NCBI GenBank assembly: GCA_036389275.1
Contig: DASVQE010000027.1
Coordinates: forward strand, 1 to 64,000
Direction: 5' to 3'
DNA length: 64,000 bases
From: QHVT01 sp036389275
Lineage (GTDB): Bacteria > Acidobacteriota > Thermoanaerobaculia > Gp7-AA8
Within the stretch, counting starts at the first letter, position 1, and each line of letters opens with the position of its first letter. Of the stretch, positions 33,554 through 41,908 are shown in pieces. The notes below the pieces were generated by a model that was not told the DNA's origin, made no database searches, and was given only the letters and a program-made list of their open reading frames with translations. The position numbers were made by a program, and so were the translations under genes.

Positions 33554-34657
33554 ATGACTGAGGCACGGCTGATTCTCGAAGACGGCACGGTGTACGCCGG
33601 GGAGTCGTTCGGCGCGAGCGCCGATGCGATCGGCGAGGTGGTGTTCAACACGTCGCTCACCGGCTACCAGGAGATCGCCACCGATCCTTCCTACCGCTTC
33701 CAGATCGTGGTGATGACGTATCCGCACATCGGGAATTACGGAGTGGAGGAGAAGGTGCAGCAGAGCGACGAGCCGCAGGTCGCGGGGTTCGTCGTGCGCG
33801 ACGCCATCGAGGAGCCGTCGAGCGCGCGCGCGGAGATGTCGATCGCCGATTACTTCACCCGCTACCGCATCGCCGCGATCTCCGGCGTCGACACGCGCGC
33901 GCTGACGCGCAAGATCCGCAACGAAGGCGCCATGCGCGGGATGATCACCACCGACGCGCAGCGCCCGGTCGATGCGATCGTCGGCGAGCTGCGGCAGTCG
34001 CCGTCGATGTCGGGTCTCGATCTGGTGCAGCGCGTCACGGCGCTTCGGCCGTATCCGTTCGAAGGCGCGCCATCGGAGGGACGCTATCGAGTGGCGGTGT
34101 ACGACTTCGGAGTGAAGCGCGACATCCTCCGGCAGCTCGGGCAGCACGGCTGCGCGGTCGACGTCTATCCGGCTACGACGCACGCCGACGAGATCCTCGA
34201 CCGCCGCTACGACGGGGTGTTGCTCTCCAACGGTCCCGGCGATCCGGAGCCGGTGACGTACGCGCAGGAGAATATCCGCCACCTCCTCGGCAAGGTGCCG
34301 CTGTTCGGGATCTGTCTCGGCCATCAGCTCCTCGGCCTGGCCCTCGGCGGCAGGACGTACAAGCTGAAGTTCGGACACCGCGGCGGCAATCATCCGGTCA
34401 AGGATCTCCGCACCGGACGCGTCGAGATCACCGCGCAGAATCACGGGTTCTCCGTCGATCCCGATTCGCTCAGCGAGAACGACGTCGAGTACACGCACAT
34501 CAATCTGAACGACCAGACCCTCGAAGGCTTCCGCCATCGCCGCGAACCGGCCGTCGCCGTGCAGTATCACCCCGAAGCCGCACCCGGCCCGCACGATTCG
34601 TTCTATCTGTTCGAAGATTTCGTCCAGATGATGAACGAGTGGAAGCAAGGCCGGTGA
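33554..34657 (+). CDS. carA: Carbamoyl-phosphate synthase small (glutaminase) subunit
   Basis: About 367 residues, the normal length for CarA. The N-terminal domain has LEDGTVYAGESFG and FNTSLTGYQEI. The class I amidotransferase domain has FGICLGHQLLGLALGG with the catalytic Cys, and the His/Glu pair in VQYHPEAAPGPHDS. Other CarA signatures include LSNGPGDPEPV and KFGHRGGNHPVKD. It supplies ammonia from glutamine for carbamoyl phosphate, used in arginine and pyrimidine synthesis. The large subunit gene carB is not adjacent, which is unusual. The stop overlaps the next GTG by 4 bp. Confidence 0.96.
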   Translation: MTEARLILEDGTVYAGESFGASADAIGEVVFNTSLTGYQEIATDPSYRFQIVVMTYPHIGNYGVEEKVQQSDEPQVAGFVVRDAIEEPSSARAEMSIADYFTRYRIAAISGVDTRALTRKIRNEGAMRGMITTDAQRPVDAIVGELRQSPSMSGLDLVQRVTALRPYPFEGAPSEGRYRVAVYDFGVKRDILRQLGQHGCAVDVYPATTHADEILDRRYDGVLLSNGPGDPEPVTYAQENIRHLLGKVPLFGICLGHQLLGLALGGRTYKLKFGHRGGNHPVKDLRTGRVEITAQNHGFSVDPDSLSENDVEYTHINLNDQTLEGFRHRREPAVAVQYHPEAAPGPHDSFYLFEDFVQMMNEWKQGR

Positions 34658-35013
34658 CCCACTGGTACGACTACGTCTTCTGGATCTTCTTCGGCGGAGG
34701 ACTGCTGGTCCTCGCCGCGATCTGCATCGGCATGGCGCGTGAGTGGTGGCGCGAGCGGCAGCGGTGGAAGCTCGTGGCGCCAACGACGTTTCCACCGGCG
34801 ATGCAACCGCGCGCGACGCCGACGGAGACATGGAGCCTCGGCGGAACGGGAACGTCGTCGAGCGATCTCTCCGGCGCCGGCTTCGACTCGATCTCGACCG
34901 GCACGAGCGGATCCGACATGAGCGTCGGTGACACGGCCGGCGGCGGCGGTGATTTCAGCGGCGGCGGCGGCGACTTCGGCGGCGCCGGCTCATCCGGCGG
35001 CTGGAGCGACTAA
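34654..35013 (+). CDS. Small single-pass membrane protein with Gly-rich tail
   Basis: About 119 residues. One transmembrane helix (about 5-28, YVFWIFFGGGLLVLAAICIGM) is followed by basic residues, then a low-complexity Ser/Thr/Gly-rich tail ending in repeats of GGGGDF and GGWSD. Such Gly-rich tails with a terminal Trp occur in TPM and related envelope proteins; the TPM gene two genes away lacks one. Function unknown. The GTG at 34654 overlaps carA by 4 bp; another GTG at 34639 would add five residues. Confidence 0.55.
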   Translation: MTHWYDYVFWIFFGGGLLVLAAICIGMAREWWRERQRWKLVAPTTFPPAMQPRATPTETWSLGGTGTSSSDLSGAGFDSISTGTSGSDMSVGDTAGGGGDFSGGGGDFGGAGSSGGWSD

Positions 35014-35023
35014 GCACTGACGT

Positions 35024-35220
35024 CGCCAAGGAAATGAGAGACGACCAGAGGCCTCCGGCGGCTGGGGCCACGGGCCCCAGACCCCATTGGTTGGCCTAGC
35101 CTCCGCGACACGGTGTCGCGAGCTCGGAAGGCAGTGTCGCGGAGGCTAGGCCAACAGACGGGGTCCGGGGCTCGTGGCCCCGGCCGCCGGAGGCCCCTCG
35201 TCGTCTCTCATTCCTTGGCG
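35024..35220. repeat. Long palindromic dispersed repeat, copy 3
   Basis: About 197 bp of nearly perfect inverted repeat between the Gly-rich protein gene and the convergent mutase gene. Arms extend to CGCCAAGG(A)AATGAGAGACGAC at the left and the complementary sequence at the right, beyond the arms shared with other copies. The inner arms again carry GCCTAGCCTCCGCGACAC, and the centre GTGTCGCGAGCTCGGAAGGC. The paired outer flanks differ from those of copies 2 and 4, but remain self-complementary. Confidence 0.92.
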
Positions 35221-35237
35221 AAGCCAGAGCGTGCTGC

Positions 35238-36797
35238 TTAGAAGCCCTGTTCGGTGTGCTCGCCGAACGGCTCTTTGAGCGTGGCCACGATCTCGCCGAT
35301 CGTGCACTCGTTGCGCACCGCGTCGACGATGTGCGGCATCAGATTCTCGGTGCCGCGGGCGGCGGTGCCGAGGCGGGCGAGTGCGGCGCGGAAATCGGAC
35401 GTGCGCGCGTGGCGGAATGCTTCGAGCCGCGCCACCTGATCGCGCTCGACGCTCTCGTCGATCGTCAGGATCGGCAGCGACGTCCGCTCCTCGTCGATGA
35501 ACTCATTCACGCCCACCACGATGACGCGCTTCTCCTCGAGCGCGCGCTGCGCGAGGTACGCCGACTCGCCGATCTCCTGCTGCATGAACCCCGACTCGAT
35601 CGCCGCGCGCGCGCCGCCCATCGCGTCGATCTTCTCGATCAGCGCACGCGCCTCGCGCTCGATGTCGAGCGTGAGCGACTCGATCGCGTACGAGCCGGCC
35701 AGCGGATCGGCCGTCGCCGCGATCCCCGTCTCGTGCGCGAGGATCTGCTGCGTGCGCAGGGCGATCTTCACCGACTCCTCCGTCGGCAGCGCCAGCGCCT
35801 CGTCGCGGCTGTTCGTGTGCAGCGACTGGCAGCCGCCCAGCACCGCCGCCATCGCCTGATACGCCACGCGCACCACGTTGTTCTCCGGCTGCTGCGCCGT
35901 CAGCGTCGAGCCGGCCGTCTGCGCGTGAAACCTCAAAGCGACAGACCGCGGATCCTTCGGCGCATGACGCTCCGTCATCAGCTTCGCCCACAGCTTGCGC
36001 GCCGCGCGGAACTTCGCCACCTCTTCGATGAAATCGTTGTGCGCGTTGAAGAAAAACGAGATGCGCGGCGCGAACGCGTCGACGTCCAGCCCGCGCTCCA
36101 CCGCCGACTGCACGTACTGGAGCCCGTTCGCGAGCGTGAACGCGACCTCCTGCACCGCCGTCGAACCCGCCTCGCGGATGTGATAGCCCGACACCGAGAT
36201 CGTGTTCCAGCGCGGCACGTGCTGCGCGCAGAACTCGAAGATGTCCGTCACGATGCGCAGCGACGGCGCGGGCGGAAAGATGTACGTGCCGCGCGCCGCG
36301 TACTCCTTGAGGATGTCGTTCTGGATCGTGCCGGAGAGCTTCGTCCAATCGGTGCCGCGCCGCTCCGCGACGACGAGCAGCAGCGCGAGCAGGATCGACG
36401 CAGGCGCGTTGATCGTCATCGAGATCGACACGCGATCGAGCGGGATCTCCGCGAGCAGCGTCTCCATGTCGGCGATCGAGTCGATGGCCACGCCGACCTT
36501 GCCGACCTCGCCGCGTGCGCGCGCGTCATCCGAGTCCATGCCGATCTGCGTCGGCAGATCGAAGGCCACCGACAGCCCCGTCGTTCCGCGCTCGAGCAGA
36601 TAGCGGTAGCGGCGGTTCGATTCCGCGGCCGTCGAGAAGCCCGCGTACTGCCGCATCGTCCAGAGCTTGCCGCGATACATCGACCGCTGCGGGCCGCGCG
36701 TGAACGGATACGCGCCCGGCTCGCCGAGGTCCGTCTCCGGATCGAAACCGCGTTTCAGGAGATCCGGAAACGCATAAAAATGGAAATCGTCTGCCAT
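35238..36797 (-). CDS. Methylmalonyl-CoA mutase large-chain catalytic domain (no cobalamin domain)
   Basis: About 519 residues, equal to the catalytic TIM-barrel domain of methylmalonyl-CoA mutases. Landmarks: YPFTRGPQRSMYRGKLWTMRQYAGF, GLSVAFDLPTQIGMDSD, ISMTINAPASILLAL, NTISVSGYHIREAGSTA, and RFHAQTAGSTLTAQQPENN. The C-terminus stops before any DxHxxG cobalamin-binding motif, so a separate small subunit elsewhere must complete the enzyme. It rearranges methylmalonyl-CoA and succinyl-CoA (or a related acyl-CoA). The ATG at 36797 has AGTTTA (reading TAAACT on the minus strand) 10 nt upstream. Confidence 0.93.
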   Translation of the reverse strand: MADDFHFYAFPDLLKRGFDPETDLGEPGAYPFTRGPQRSMYRGKLWTMRQYAGFSTAAESNRRYRYLLERGTTGLSVAFDLPTQIGMDSDDARARGEVGKVGVAIDSIADMETLLAEIPLDRVSISMTINAPASILLALLLVVAERRGTDWTKLSGTIQNDILKEYAARGTYIFPPAPSLRIVTDIFEFCAQHVPRWNTISVSGYHIREAGSTAVQEVAFTLANGLQYVQSAVERGLDVDAFAPRISFFFNAHNDFIEEVAKFRAARKLWAKLMTERHAPKDPRSVALRFHAQTAGSTLTAQQPENNVVRVAYQAMAAVLGGCQSLHTNSRDEALALPTEESVKIALRTQQILAHETGIAATADPLAGSYAIESLTLDIEREARALIEKIDAMGGARAAIESGFMQQEIGESAYLAQRALEEKRVIVVGVNEFIDEERTSLPILTIDESVERDQVARLEAFRHARTSDFRAALARLGTAARGTENLMPHIVDAVRNECTIGEIVATLKEPFGEHTEQGF

Positions 36798-36835
36798 CGC
36801 GCCGCGTAGTTTATCGGTCGTGGAGCGGAAATGAA

Positions 36836-36864
36836 TTTACAAGCGAGGCAAAACGACTCATATT
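36836..36864 (+). promoter_or_regulatory. Sigma70-like promoter for the 36874 gene
   Basis: TTTACA (36836-36841) and CATATT (36859-36864) are separated by 17 bp, in an AT-richer patch of the divergent gap. The expected start site (about 36871) lies three bases before the ATG at 36874, again implying a leaderless mRNA. Confidence 0.5.
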
Positions 36865-36873
36865 AGTTCCACA

Positions 36874-38289
36874 ATGAAGGTCCAACTCGCGGCAGTACTC
36901 ACGCTCTTCGTGTGTCTATTTTCATCCGCGGCGGCGGCTCAGAACGCTTCGCTGGGGATTTCTCCTTCCACCATCAACTACGGCAGCGTCGAAGACTTCA
37001 TCGCCATCCGCGGTTCGGGTCTGATCGGCACTGGCGGCACGCTCGTCACCTTCACCGGTCCCGGCGGAACGTTCGAGCTCGAGCCGAGCCTCGTCGTCGG
37101 CGACAGCTACCTCGAGGTGTGGGTTCCGATGGGCGTGGCGCTCGCGGAAGGCCGCTACACCGTCGCGGTCTACGCGCTCGAAGACGCCGGCCCGCGCCTG
37201 GCCGGCAGCGGCTTTCTGAATATCGCCGCCGTCGACAACCCGACGCCGCCGCTGCTGTCGACGCCGGAAGCGGTTTACGCCGAGGCCGACGGCCCGCGCG
37301 GTGCGGTCGTGACGTATGCGGTCGGCGCGATCGACGGCAACGGCGCCGACGTGCCGGTCACCTGCGACCAGCCCTCGGGCAGCGTCTTTCCGCTCGGCAC
37401 CGCGATCGTCACCTGCAGCGCGACGAACGCCTACGGCACCTCCACGAACTCGTTCCCGATCGTCGTCGGCGACACGGTCGTCCCGGTGGTCACCGTGCCG
37501 GCTGACATCGTCACCGACGATCCGGTGGTGATGTTCGGCGCGACCGCGGTCGACAACCTCGACGGCGATCTGCCGGTGACCTGCTCGCCGCTCTCCGGAA
37601 CCACGTTCCCGATCGGCACGACGGTTGTCGAGTGCGTCGCTGAAGACGCGCATCTGAACGCCGGCTACGGCCGGTTCACGGTCACGGTGACGAACGGCGT
37701 TCAGCCGCCGGTGCTCACGGTGCCGGCCGACATCACCGCCGAGGCTACCGGCCCTGACGGTGCGGTCGTGTCTTTCGAGGCCACCGCCACGAACGACGGC
37801 ACGGTCGTCTGCACGCCCGCCTCCGGCTCGACGTTCGCCATCGGCACCACCGCCGTCAACTGCACCGCCACGAACGCGGGCGGCAGCGACAGCGACAGCT
37901 TCAACGTCACGGTCGCCGACACGACGCCGCCGACGATCCTCTCGATCTCCGCGACGCCGACCACGCTCTGGCCGCCCGATCACAAGATGATCAAGGTGCG
38001 CATCGAAGTGAATGCGTTCGACGCGGCCGATCCGACGCCGGTCTCGCGCATCGTCGGCGTCGTCTCGAACCAGCCGGTCAACGGCACGGGCGACGGCGAC
38101 ATGGCTCCCGACTGGAACGTCACCGGCGCGCTGAGCGTCGACCTGCGCGCCGAGCGCGCCGGGACGCAGGACCGCATCTACACGATCCTCGTCGACACGA
38201 CCGACGCCTCCGGCAACGTCGTCCGCTCCACGGTCCAGGTGAAGGTCACCGATCCGTCGAGCGTGCGCCGCCGCGCCGCGCGCTTCTGA
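36874..38289 (+). CDS. Secreted protein with three HYR-like immunoglobulin-fold repeats
   Basis: About 471 residues. The signal peptide ends at SSAAAAQ. An IPT/TIG-like N-terminal domain (about 25-120: SPSTINYGSVEDFIAIRGSG) is followed by three HYR-like repeats (about 120-350), each with a PxGSTFPIGTTxVxCxATNAxG pattern such as TSPLSGTTFPIGTTVVEC. The last part (about 350-471) has PPTILSISATPTTLWPPDHKM, often seen after HYR repeats. The protein is probably an adhesive or surface protein. A strong hairpin lies 20 bp after the stop (38310-38346). Confidence 0.8.
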   Translation: MKVQLAAVLTLFVCLFSSAAAAQNASLGISPSTINYGSVEDFIAIRGSGLIGTGGTLVTFTGPGGTFELEPSLVVGDSYLEVWVPMGVALAEGRYTVAVYALEDAGPRLAGSGFLNIAAVDNPTPPLLSTPEAVYAEADGPRGAVVTYAVGAIDGNGADVPVTCDQPSGSVFPLGTAIVTCSATNAYGTSTNSFPIVVGDTVVPVVTVPADIVTDDPVVMFGATAVDNLDGDLPVTCSPLSGTTFPIGTTVVECVAEDAHLNAGYGRFTVTVTNGVQPPVLTVPADITAEATGPDGAVVSFEATATNDGTVVCTPASGSTFAIGTTAVNCTATNAGGSDSDSFNVTVADTTPPTILSISATPTTLWPPDHKMIKVRIEVNAFDAADPTPVSRIVGVVSNQPVNGTGDGDMAPDWNVTGALSVDLRAERAGTQDRIYTILVDTTDASGNVVRSTVQVKVTDPSSVRRRAARF

Positions 38290-38309
38290 TTCGCGACCAC
38301 GCAACCCAC

Positions 38310-38346
38310 CGGCGGTACCCGCGCGCAACTCGTGCGGGTACCGCCG
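38310..38346 (+). terminator. Hairpin, 13-bp stem, after the HYR gene
   Basis: CGGCGGTACCCGC (38310-38322) is perfectly complementary to GCGGGTACCGCCG (38334-38346) with an 11-nt loop. A short T-rich stretch (CTTCATTT) follows. It is a plausible intrinsic terminator for the secreted protein gene and separates it from the DUF4388 gene at 38376. Confidence 0.65.
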
Positions 38347-38375
38347 CTTCATTTCGGGCATAATCCCGGCCTTTC

Positions 38376-39536
38376 ATGGCCCTTTCCGGCAACCTGAAGA
38401 CGATGCTCCCGGGCGACCTGCTCCAGTGGCTGAGCCTGGGGCAGAAGACCGGCACGCTCGTCATCAGCAACAAGAGGGTCGAGAAGAAGATCTTCTTCCG
38501 CAACGGCCGGGTGATCTCCTCCGCCTCCAACGATCCGCGCGAGTACCTCGGCCAGTTCCTGATGAGCCACGGCTACCTCACCGAGCCGGAGCTGAAGAAG
38601 GCCATGGAGGTGCAGCAGCAGTCGGGCATTCTCCTCGGCAAGATCCTGGTGATGATCGACGTCATCAACGAGGGCGACCTGCAGCGCTTCATGCGCCTGA
38701 AGGCGGAGGAAGAGATCTACGACATCTTTCTCTGGAACGACGGCGATTTTTACTTCGTCGACGACGAGCTGCCGAAGATGGAGATGATCCCGCTGCAGGT
38801 CGACGTCACCGGGATCATCATGGAAGGCACGCGGCGCGTCGACGAATGGGCGCGCATCCGCGAGCTGATCCCGAACGAGGCGGTGGTGCCGGTGCCGCTC
38901 GGCGTGATCGATACGAGCCAGGAGCTCGAGGACGTCGAGGAGCAGATCGTGCGCGCCGTCGACGGCAAGCGCACCATCGCCGACATCGTGCTCGAGAGCC
39001 GCTCGTCGGCGTTCACGGTGTCGTCGACTGTCGCCTCGCTCGTGCGCCACAACCTGGTCAAGCTCGTCGATCCGAGCGCGCAGAAAGCGGCGCGCGTGGC
39101 GGAGGAAGTCGCGCCCGCCGCGCCGCCGCCGGCGCGCACCGAGTTCAACGAGGACGACGAGATCATCTCGCTGCTGAGCGCCGCGCAGAACGCGCTCCGC
39201 GCGCGCGACTACGAGAAGACGCAGCGCCTTTTGCGCGCGGCGCAAAACCTCGACCCGAATCATCCGAAGGTGCGCACCGCCATCAAGGGCGCCGAGGCGG
39301 TGATCCTCGGCGAGCTGCGCAATCAAGGACTGCTCGAGACGCGTGTGCCGCGCGTGGCCCGCACGCTCGAGGAGATCACGCAGATGAACTTCTCCCCGAA
39401 CGAAGGATTCATCCTCTCGCGCATCAACGGCCAGTGGGACATCGGCTCGCTGATCAAGATCAGCCCGATCCGCGAGACCGACGCGCTGCTGATCTTCTAC
39501 AAGCTCTGGAAAGACGGGATCATCGCGCTGGCCTGA
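38376..39536 (+). CDS. DUF4388-domain protein, first of two
   Basis: About 386 residues, no signal or membrane segment. The N-terminal DUF4388 domain (about 1-110) reads GNLKTMLPGDLLQWLSLGQKTG, then FFRNGRVISSAS and YLGQFLMSHGYLTE. A second region (about 175-235) looks like a winged-helix/DUF4388-C domain (DGKRTIADIVLESRSS). A helical hairpin near 265-310 resembles a TPR unit (AQNALRARDYEKTQRLLRAA). DUF4388 proteins often go with type IV pilus or gliding signalling in Acidobacteria, Deltaproteobacteria and others. CATAAT lies 11 nt before the ATG. The 3' end overlaps a convergent membrane protein gene by 17 bp. Confidence 0.8.
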   Translation: MALSGNLKTMLPGDLLQWLSLGQKTGTLVISNKRVEKKIFFRNGRVISSASNDPREYLGQFLMSHGYLTEPELKKAMEVQQQSGILLGKILVMIDVINEGDLQRFMRLKAEEEIYDIFLWNDGDFYFVDDELPKMEMIPLQVDVTGIIMEGTRRVDEWARIRELIPNEAVVPVPLGVIDTSQELEDVEEQIVRAVDGKRTIADIVLESRSSAFTVSSTVASLVRHNLVKLVDPSAQKAARVAEEVAPAAPPPARTEFNEDDEIISLLSAAQNALRARDYEKTQRLLRAAQNLDPNHPKVRTAIKGAEAVILGELRNQGLLETRVPRVARTLEEITQMNFSPNEGFILSRINGQWDIGSLIKISPIRETDALLIFYKLWKDGIIALA

Positions 39537-39900
39537 CCAGCGTGGCGAGCGTCACCGCGACGACGGCCACGAACCAGACCACCCAGCCGATCTGCAGCGG
39601 CGTGACCAGGCTGGCCAGCGCGGCGAGCGGCGCCGGCAGCACGAACCAGCGCAGGCCGCGCGACACGCGCCCATCCTGCAGCGCGATCGCGCCGGCGACC
39701 GTGGCCACGGTGGCGTAGATCGGCAGGAGGAAGAGGAGCTGGCCGCGCACGACGTAGCCGGCGATCGCGACCGCAGCTTCCCAGCCGCGCATCTTCGAGC
39801 CGCCGAAGCAGGTGCTGACCGGCAGCACGAGCACCGCCAGGAGCAGCACGCAGCCGCAGCCGCCGACAAAGCGGAAGCAGCCCTGCCCGTCGTCGCTCAT
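39520..39900 (-). CDS. Small membrane protein, four helices
   Basis: About 126 residues, with about four hydrophobic segments (about 12-32, 45-70, 78-100, 104-122). It has two Cys near the first helix (GGCGCVLLLAV and TCFGG). No family recognised. Its ATG overlaps the ybeY stop by 4 bp (ATGA), so it is the distal gene of the phoH-ybeY run. In many bacteria a much larger 7TM-HD protein follows phoH, so this is a different neighbour. Function unknown. Confidence 0.6.
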   Translation of the reverse strand: MSDDGQGCFRFVGGCGCVLLLAVLVLPVSTCFGGSKMRGWEAAVAIAGYVVRGQLLFLLPIYATVATVAGAIALQDGRVSRGLRWFVLPAPLAALASLVTPLQIGWVVWFVAVVAVTLATLVRPAR

Positions 39901-40349
39901 TCCAGCCCGACTAAACCGCGTACTTCGAGCTCGAGCGCGTTCATCTCGCCGGCATCGGTCTCGTGGTCGTAGCCGAGTGCGTGCAGCAGGCCGTGCACGA
40001 TGAGGTAGCGCACTTCCGTCGCCAGCGAGTGCTTCTCCTCCGCCGCCTGCCGGCGCGCCTGATCGACGGAGATGACGATGTCGCCGAGCGGACGGCCGGT
40101 TGCGGACGGCTCGTTGTACGAGTCGTCGGCAGGGAAGGTGAGGACGTCGGTGGTGCGGTTCTTCTTGCGGAACTTCCGGTTCAGCGCCGCCATGGCCTCG
40201 TCATCGATCAGGGCGATGCTCACCTCGGTGACCTCTTCCGGCAGGCGATCGATCTTCTCGAGCGCGAGCAGCGCCTTGCGCGCGAACGCCGCCATCTCGC
40301 GCCGCGTGAACCGCGGCACGGCTGCTCCCGTCACCTCGACGTTCGTCAC
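39897..40349 (-). CDS. ybeY: Endoribonuclease YbeY
   Basis: About 150 residues. The zinc signature HGLLHALGYDHETD (H-x3-H-x5-H) is intact near residues 115-128. Other conserved parts are NRKFRKKNRTTDVLTFP and GDIVISVDQARRQA. YbeY is a metalloendoribonuclease needed for 16S rRNA 3' maturation and late 70S ribosome quality control. GTG start at 40349, overlapping the phoH stop by 4 bp (GTGA), the usual phoH-ybeY arrangement. Confidence 0.95.
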   Translation of the reverse strand: MTNVEVTGAAVPRFTRREMAAFARKALLALEKIDRLPEEVTEVSIALIDDEAMAALNRKFRKKNRTTDVLTFPADDSYNEPSATGRPLGDIVISVDQARRQAAEEKHSLATEVRYLIVHGLLHALGYDHETDAGEMNALELEVRGLVGLE

Positions 40350-41356
40350 GAAGCAGACCTGTCGCTGGCCCTCTTGTTCTGCTCCGCGTCCTCGCGCTCC
40401 TTATCGTAGCGGTCGTACGCGTGGACGATCTTGCCGACCAGCGGATGGCGCACCACGTCGCGCTGGCTGAAGTCGAAGAAGCGCAGTCCTTCCACACCTT
40501 CCAGGATACGCCGCACTTCCCGAAGTCCGGACTTCTTTCCTTCCGGAAGATCGACCTGGGTGATGTCGCCCGTCACCACCGCCTTCGACCCGAAGCCGAG
40601 GCGCGTGAGGAACATCTTCATCTGCTCGGGCGTCGTGTTCTGCGCCTCGTCGAGGATGATGAACGAGTCGTTGAGCGTGCGGCCGCGCATGAAGGCCAGC
40701 GGCGCGATCTCGATGATCGACCGCTCCATCAGCTTCTCCACTTTCTCGAAGCCGATGATGTCGTAGAGCGAGTCGTAGAGCGGGCGCAGATACGGATTCA
40801 CTTTCTCGGCGATGTCGCCCGGCAGGAAGCCGAGGCGCTCGCCCGCTTCCACCGCGGGCCGGCAGAGGATGATGCGCTTGATCGATTTGTCCTGCAGCGC
40901 CGCCGCGGCGGCGGCGACGGCGAGATACGTCTTGCCGGTGCCGGCCGGTCCGACGCCGAAGACGATGTCCTCGTCCTGGATGGCCTGCAGGTAGAGCTTC
41001 TGGGCCATGTTGCGCGGCGAGACGATGCGGCGGATCGACTGCTGCACGGCGTCGTCGGTGAAGAAGTCGACCAGGTTCGTCTCCGGTTTGTCGCGCACGA
41101 CCCGCACGCCGGTGGCCACGTCCGATTTCTTCATCGGGTAGCCCTGCTCGACGAGCTGCTGCAGCTCGCCGATGAGCTTCTGCACCGGGGCGATGCTCTC
41201 CGAGGCGCCGGAGACGAAGAGCTCGTTGCCGCGCGAGGAGATCTTCACCTTGAAGGCGTCCTCGATGGCCCGGAGGTTCTCGTCGTGATTGCCGAAAAGC
41301 GTGTGGGTCTGCTGTTCGTCGAGAGTCAGCTCAATGCTCGTCTTCTGGTCTGCCAT
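40346..41356 (-). CDS. phoH: PhoH-like ATPase
   Basis: About 336 residues. Residues about 1-115 form a KH-like N-terminal region, and about 120-320 the P-loop domain. Walker A is FGVGPAGTGKTYLAV and Walker B IILDEAQNTTPEQMKMFLTRLGFGSK. The C-terminal segment reads RRILEGVEGLRFFDFSQRDVVRH. PhoH works as an ATP-driven RNA helicase-like factor and is often beside ybeY. It begins 6 bp after the rsmD stop and runs into ybeY, so these genes are one transcript. Confidence 0.95.
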   Translation of the reverse strand: MADQKTSIELTLDEQQTHTLFGNHDENLRAIEDAFKVKISSRGNELFVSGASESIAPVQKLIGELQQLVEQGYPMKKSDVATGVRVVRDKPETNLVDFFTDDAVQQSIRRIVSPRNMAQKLYLQAIQDEDIVFGVGPAGTGKTYLAVAAAAAALQDKSIKRIILCRPAVEAGERLGFLPGDIAEKVNPYLRPLYDSLYDIIGFEKVEKLMERSIIEIAPLAFMRGRTLNDSFIILDEAQNTTPEQMKMFLTRLGFGSKAVVTGDITQVDLPEGKKSGLREVRRILEGVEGLRFFDFSQRDVVRHPLVGKIVHAYDRYDKEREDAEQNKRASDRSAS

Positions 41357-41362
41357 GCAACC

Positions 41363-41908
41363 TCATGCAATGAAAAAACTGATCCATATCTCGCCGTAGT
41401 CGGCGCGTCGGTGAAACCTGAGGCGCCGGAGCTCGGCGGAAAACGGCTCGCTGCGGCGGCGGTGCTCGATGGCCACGAGCGCGTCGGGCGCGAGCGCGGC
41501 CTCGCGATCGATCGCGGTCAGCAGCTCGTCGTAGCGTTCGTAGTCGTAGGGAGGATCTGCGTAGATGAGGTCGAAAACCTGACCGCCCAGACGCTTAATC
41601 CCGGCCAGCGCGTCGGCGGTGACCGCGCGTACGGCAACGCCGAATGCCGCCGCCGTGCGCGCGATGGCCGCCGTCTGCGCGCGTCCCGAGTCGACCGCCA
41701 CCGCCTCGGACGCGCCGCGCGAGAGCGCCTCGAACGAGAAGATCCCGCTGCCGGCGAAGAGGTCGAGAAAACGGGCGCCGTCGATGCGCGGACCGACGAT
41801 GTTGAAGTACGCCTGCCGCGCGCGCTCAGAGGTCGGACGCAGCTCGCCCTTCGGCACCTCGACGCGCCGGCCGCGCAGCGCGCCGCCGGTGATGCGCAGC
41901 GTCGTCAC
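41363..41908 (-). CDS. rsmD: 16S rRNA (guanine966-N2)-methyltransferase RsmD
   Basis: About 181 residues, the normal size of RsmD. The N-terminal motif LRITGGALRGRRVEVPKG is followed by LRPTSERARQAYFNIVG, then the SAM motif FLDLFAGSGIFSFEALSRGAS and the catalytic ADPPYDYE. It methylates G966 of 16S rRNA. The GTG at 41908 is chosen because it overlaps the upstream stop by 4 bp (GTGA) and the protein starts directly at the conserved LRITGG segment. Confidence 0.93.
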   Translation of the reverse strand: MTTLRITGGALRGRRVEVPKGELRPTSERARQAYFNIVGPRIDGARFLDLFAGSGIFSFEALSRGASEAVAVDSGRAQTAAIARTAAAFGVAVRAVTADALAGIKRLGGQVFDLIYADPPYDYERYDELLTAIDREAALAPDALVAIEHRRRSEPFSAELRRLRFHRRADYGEIWISFFIA

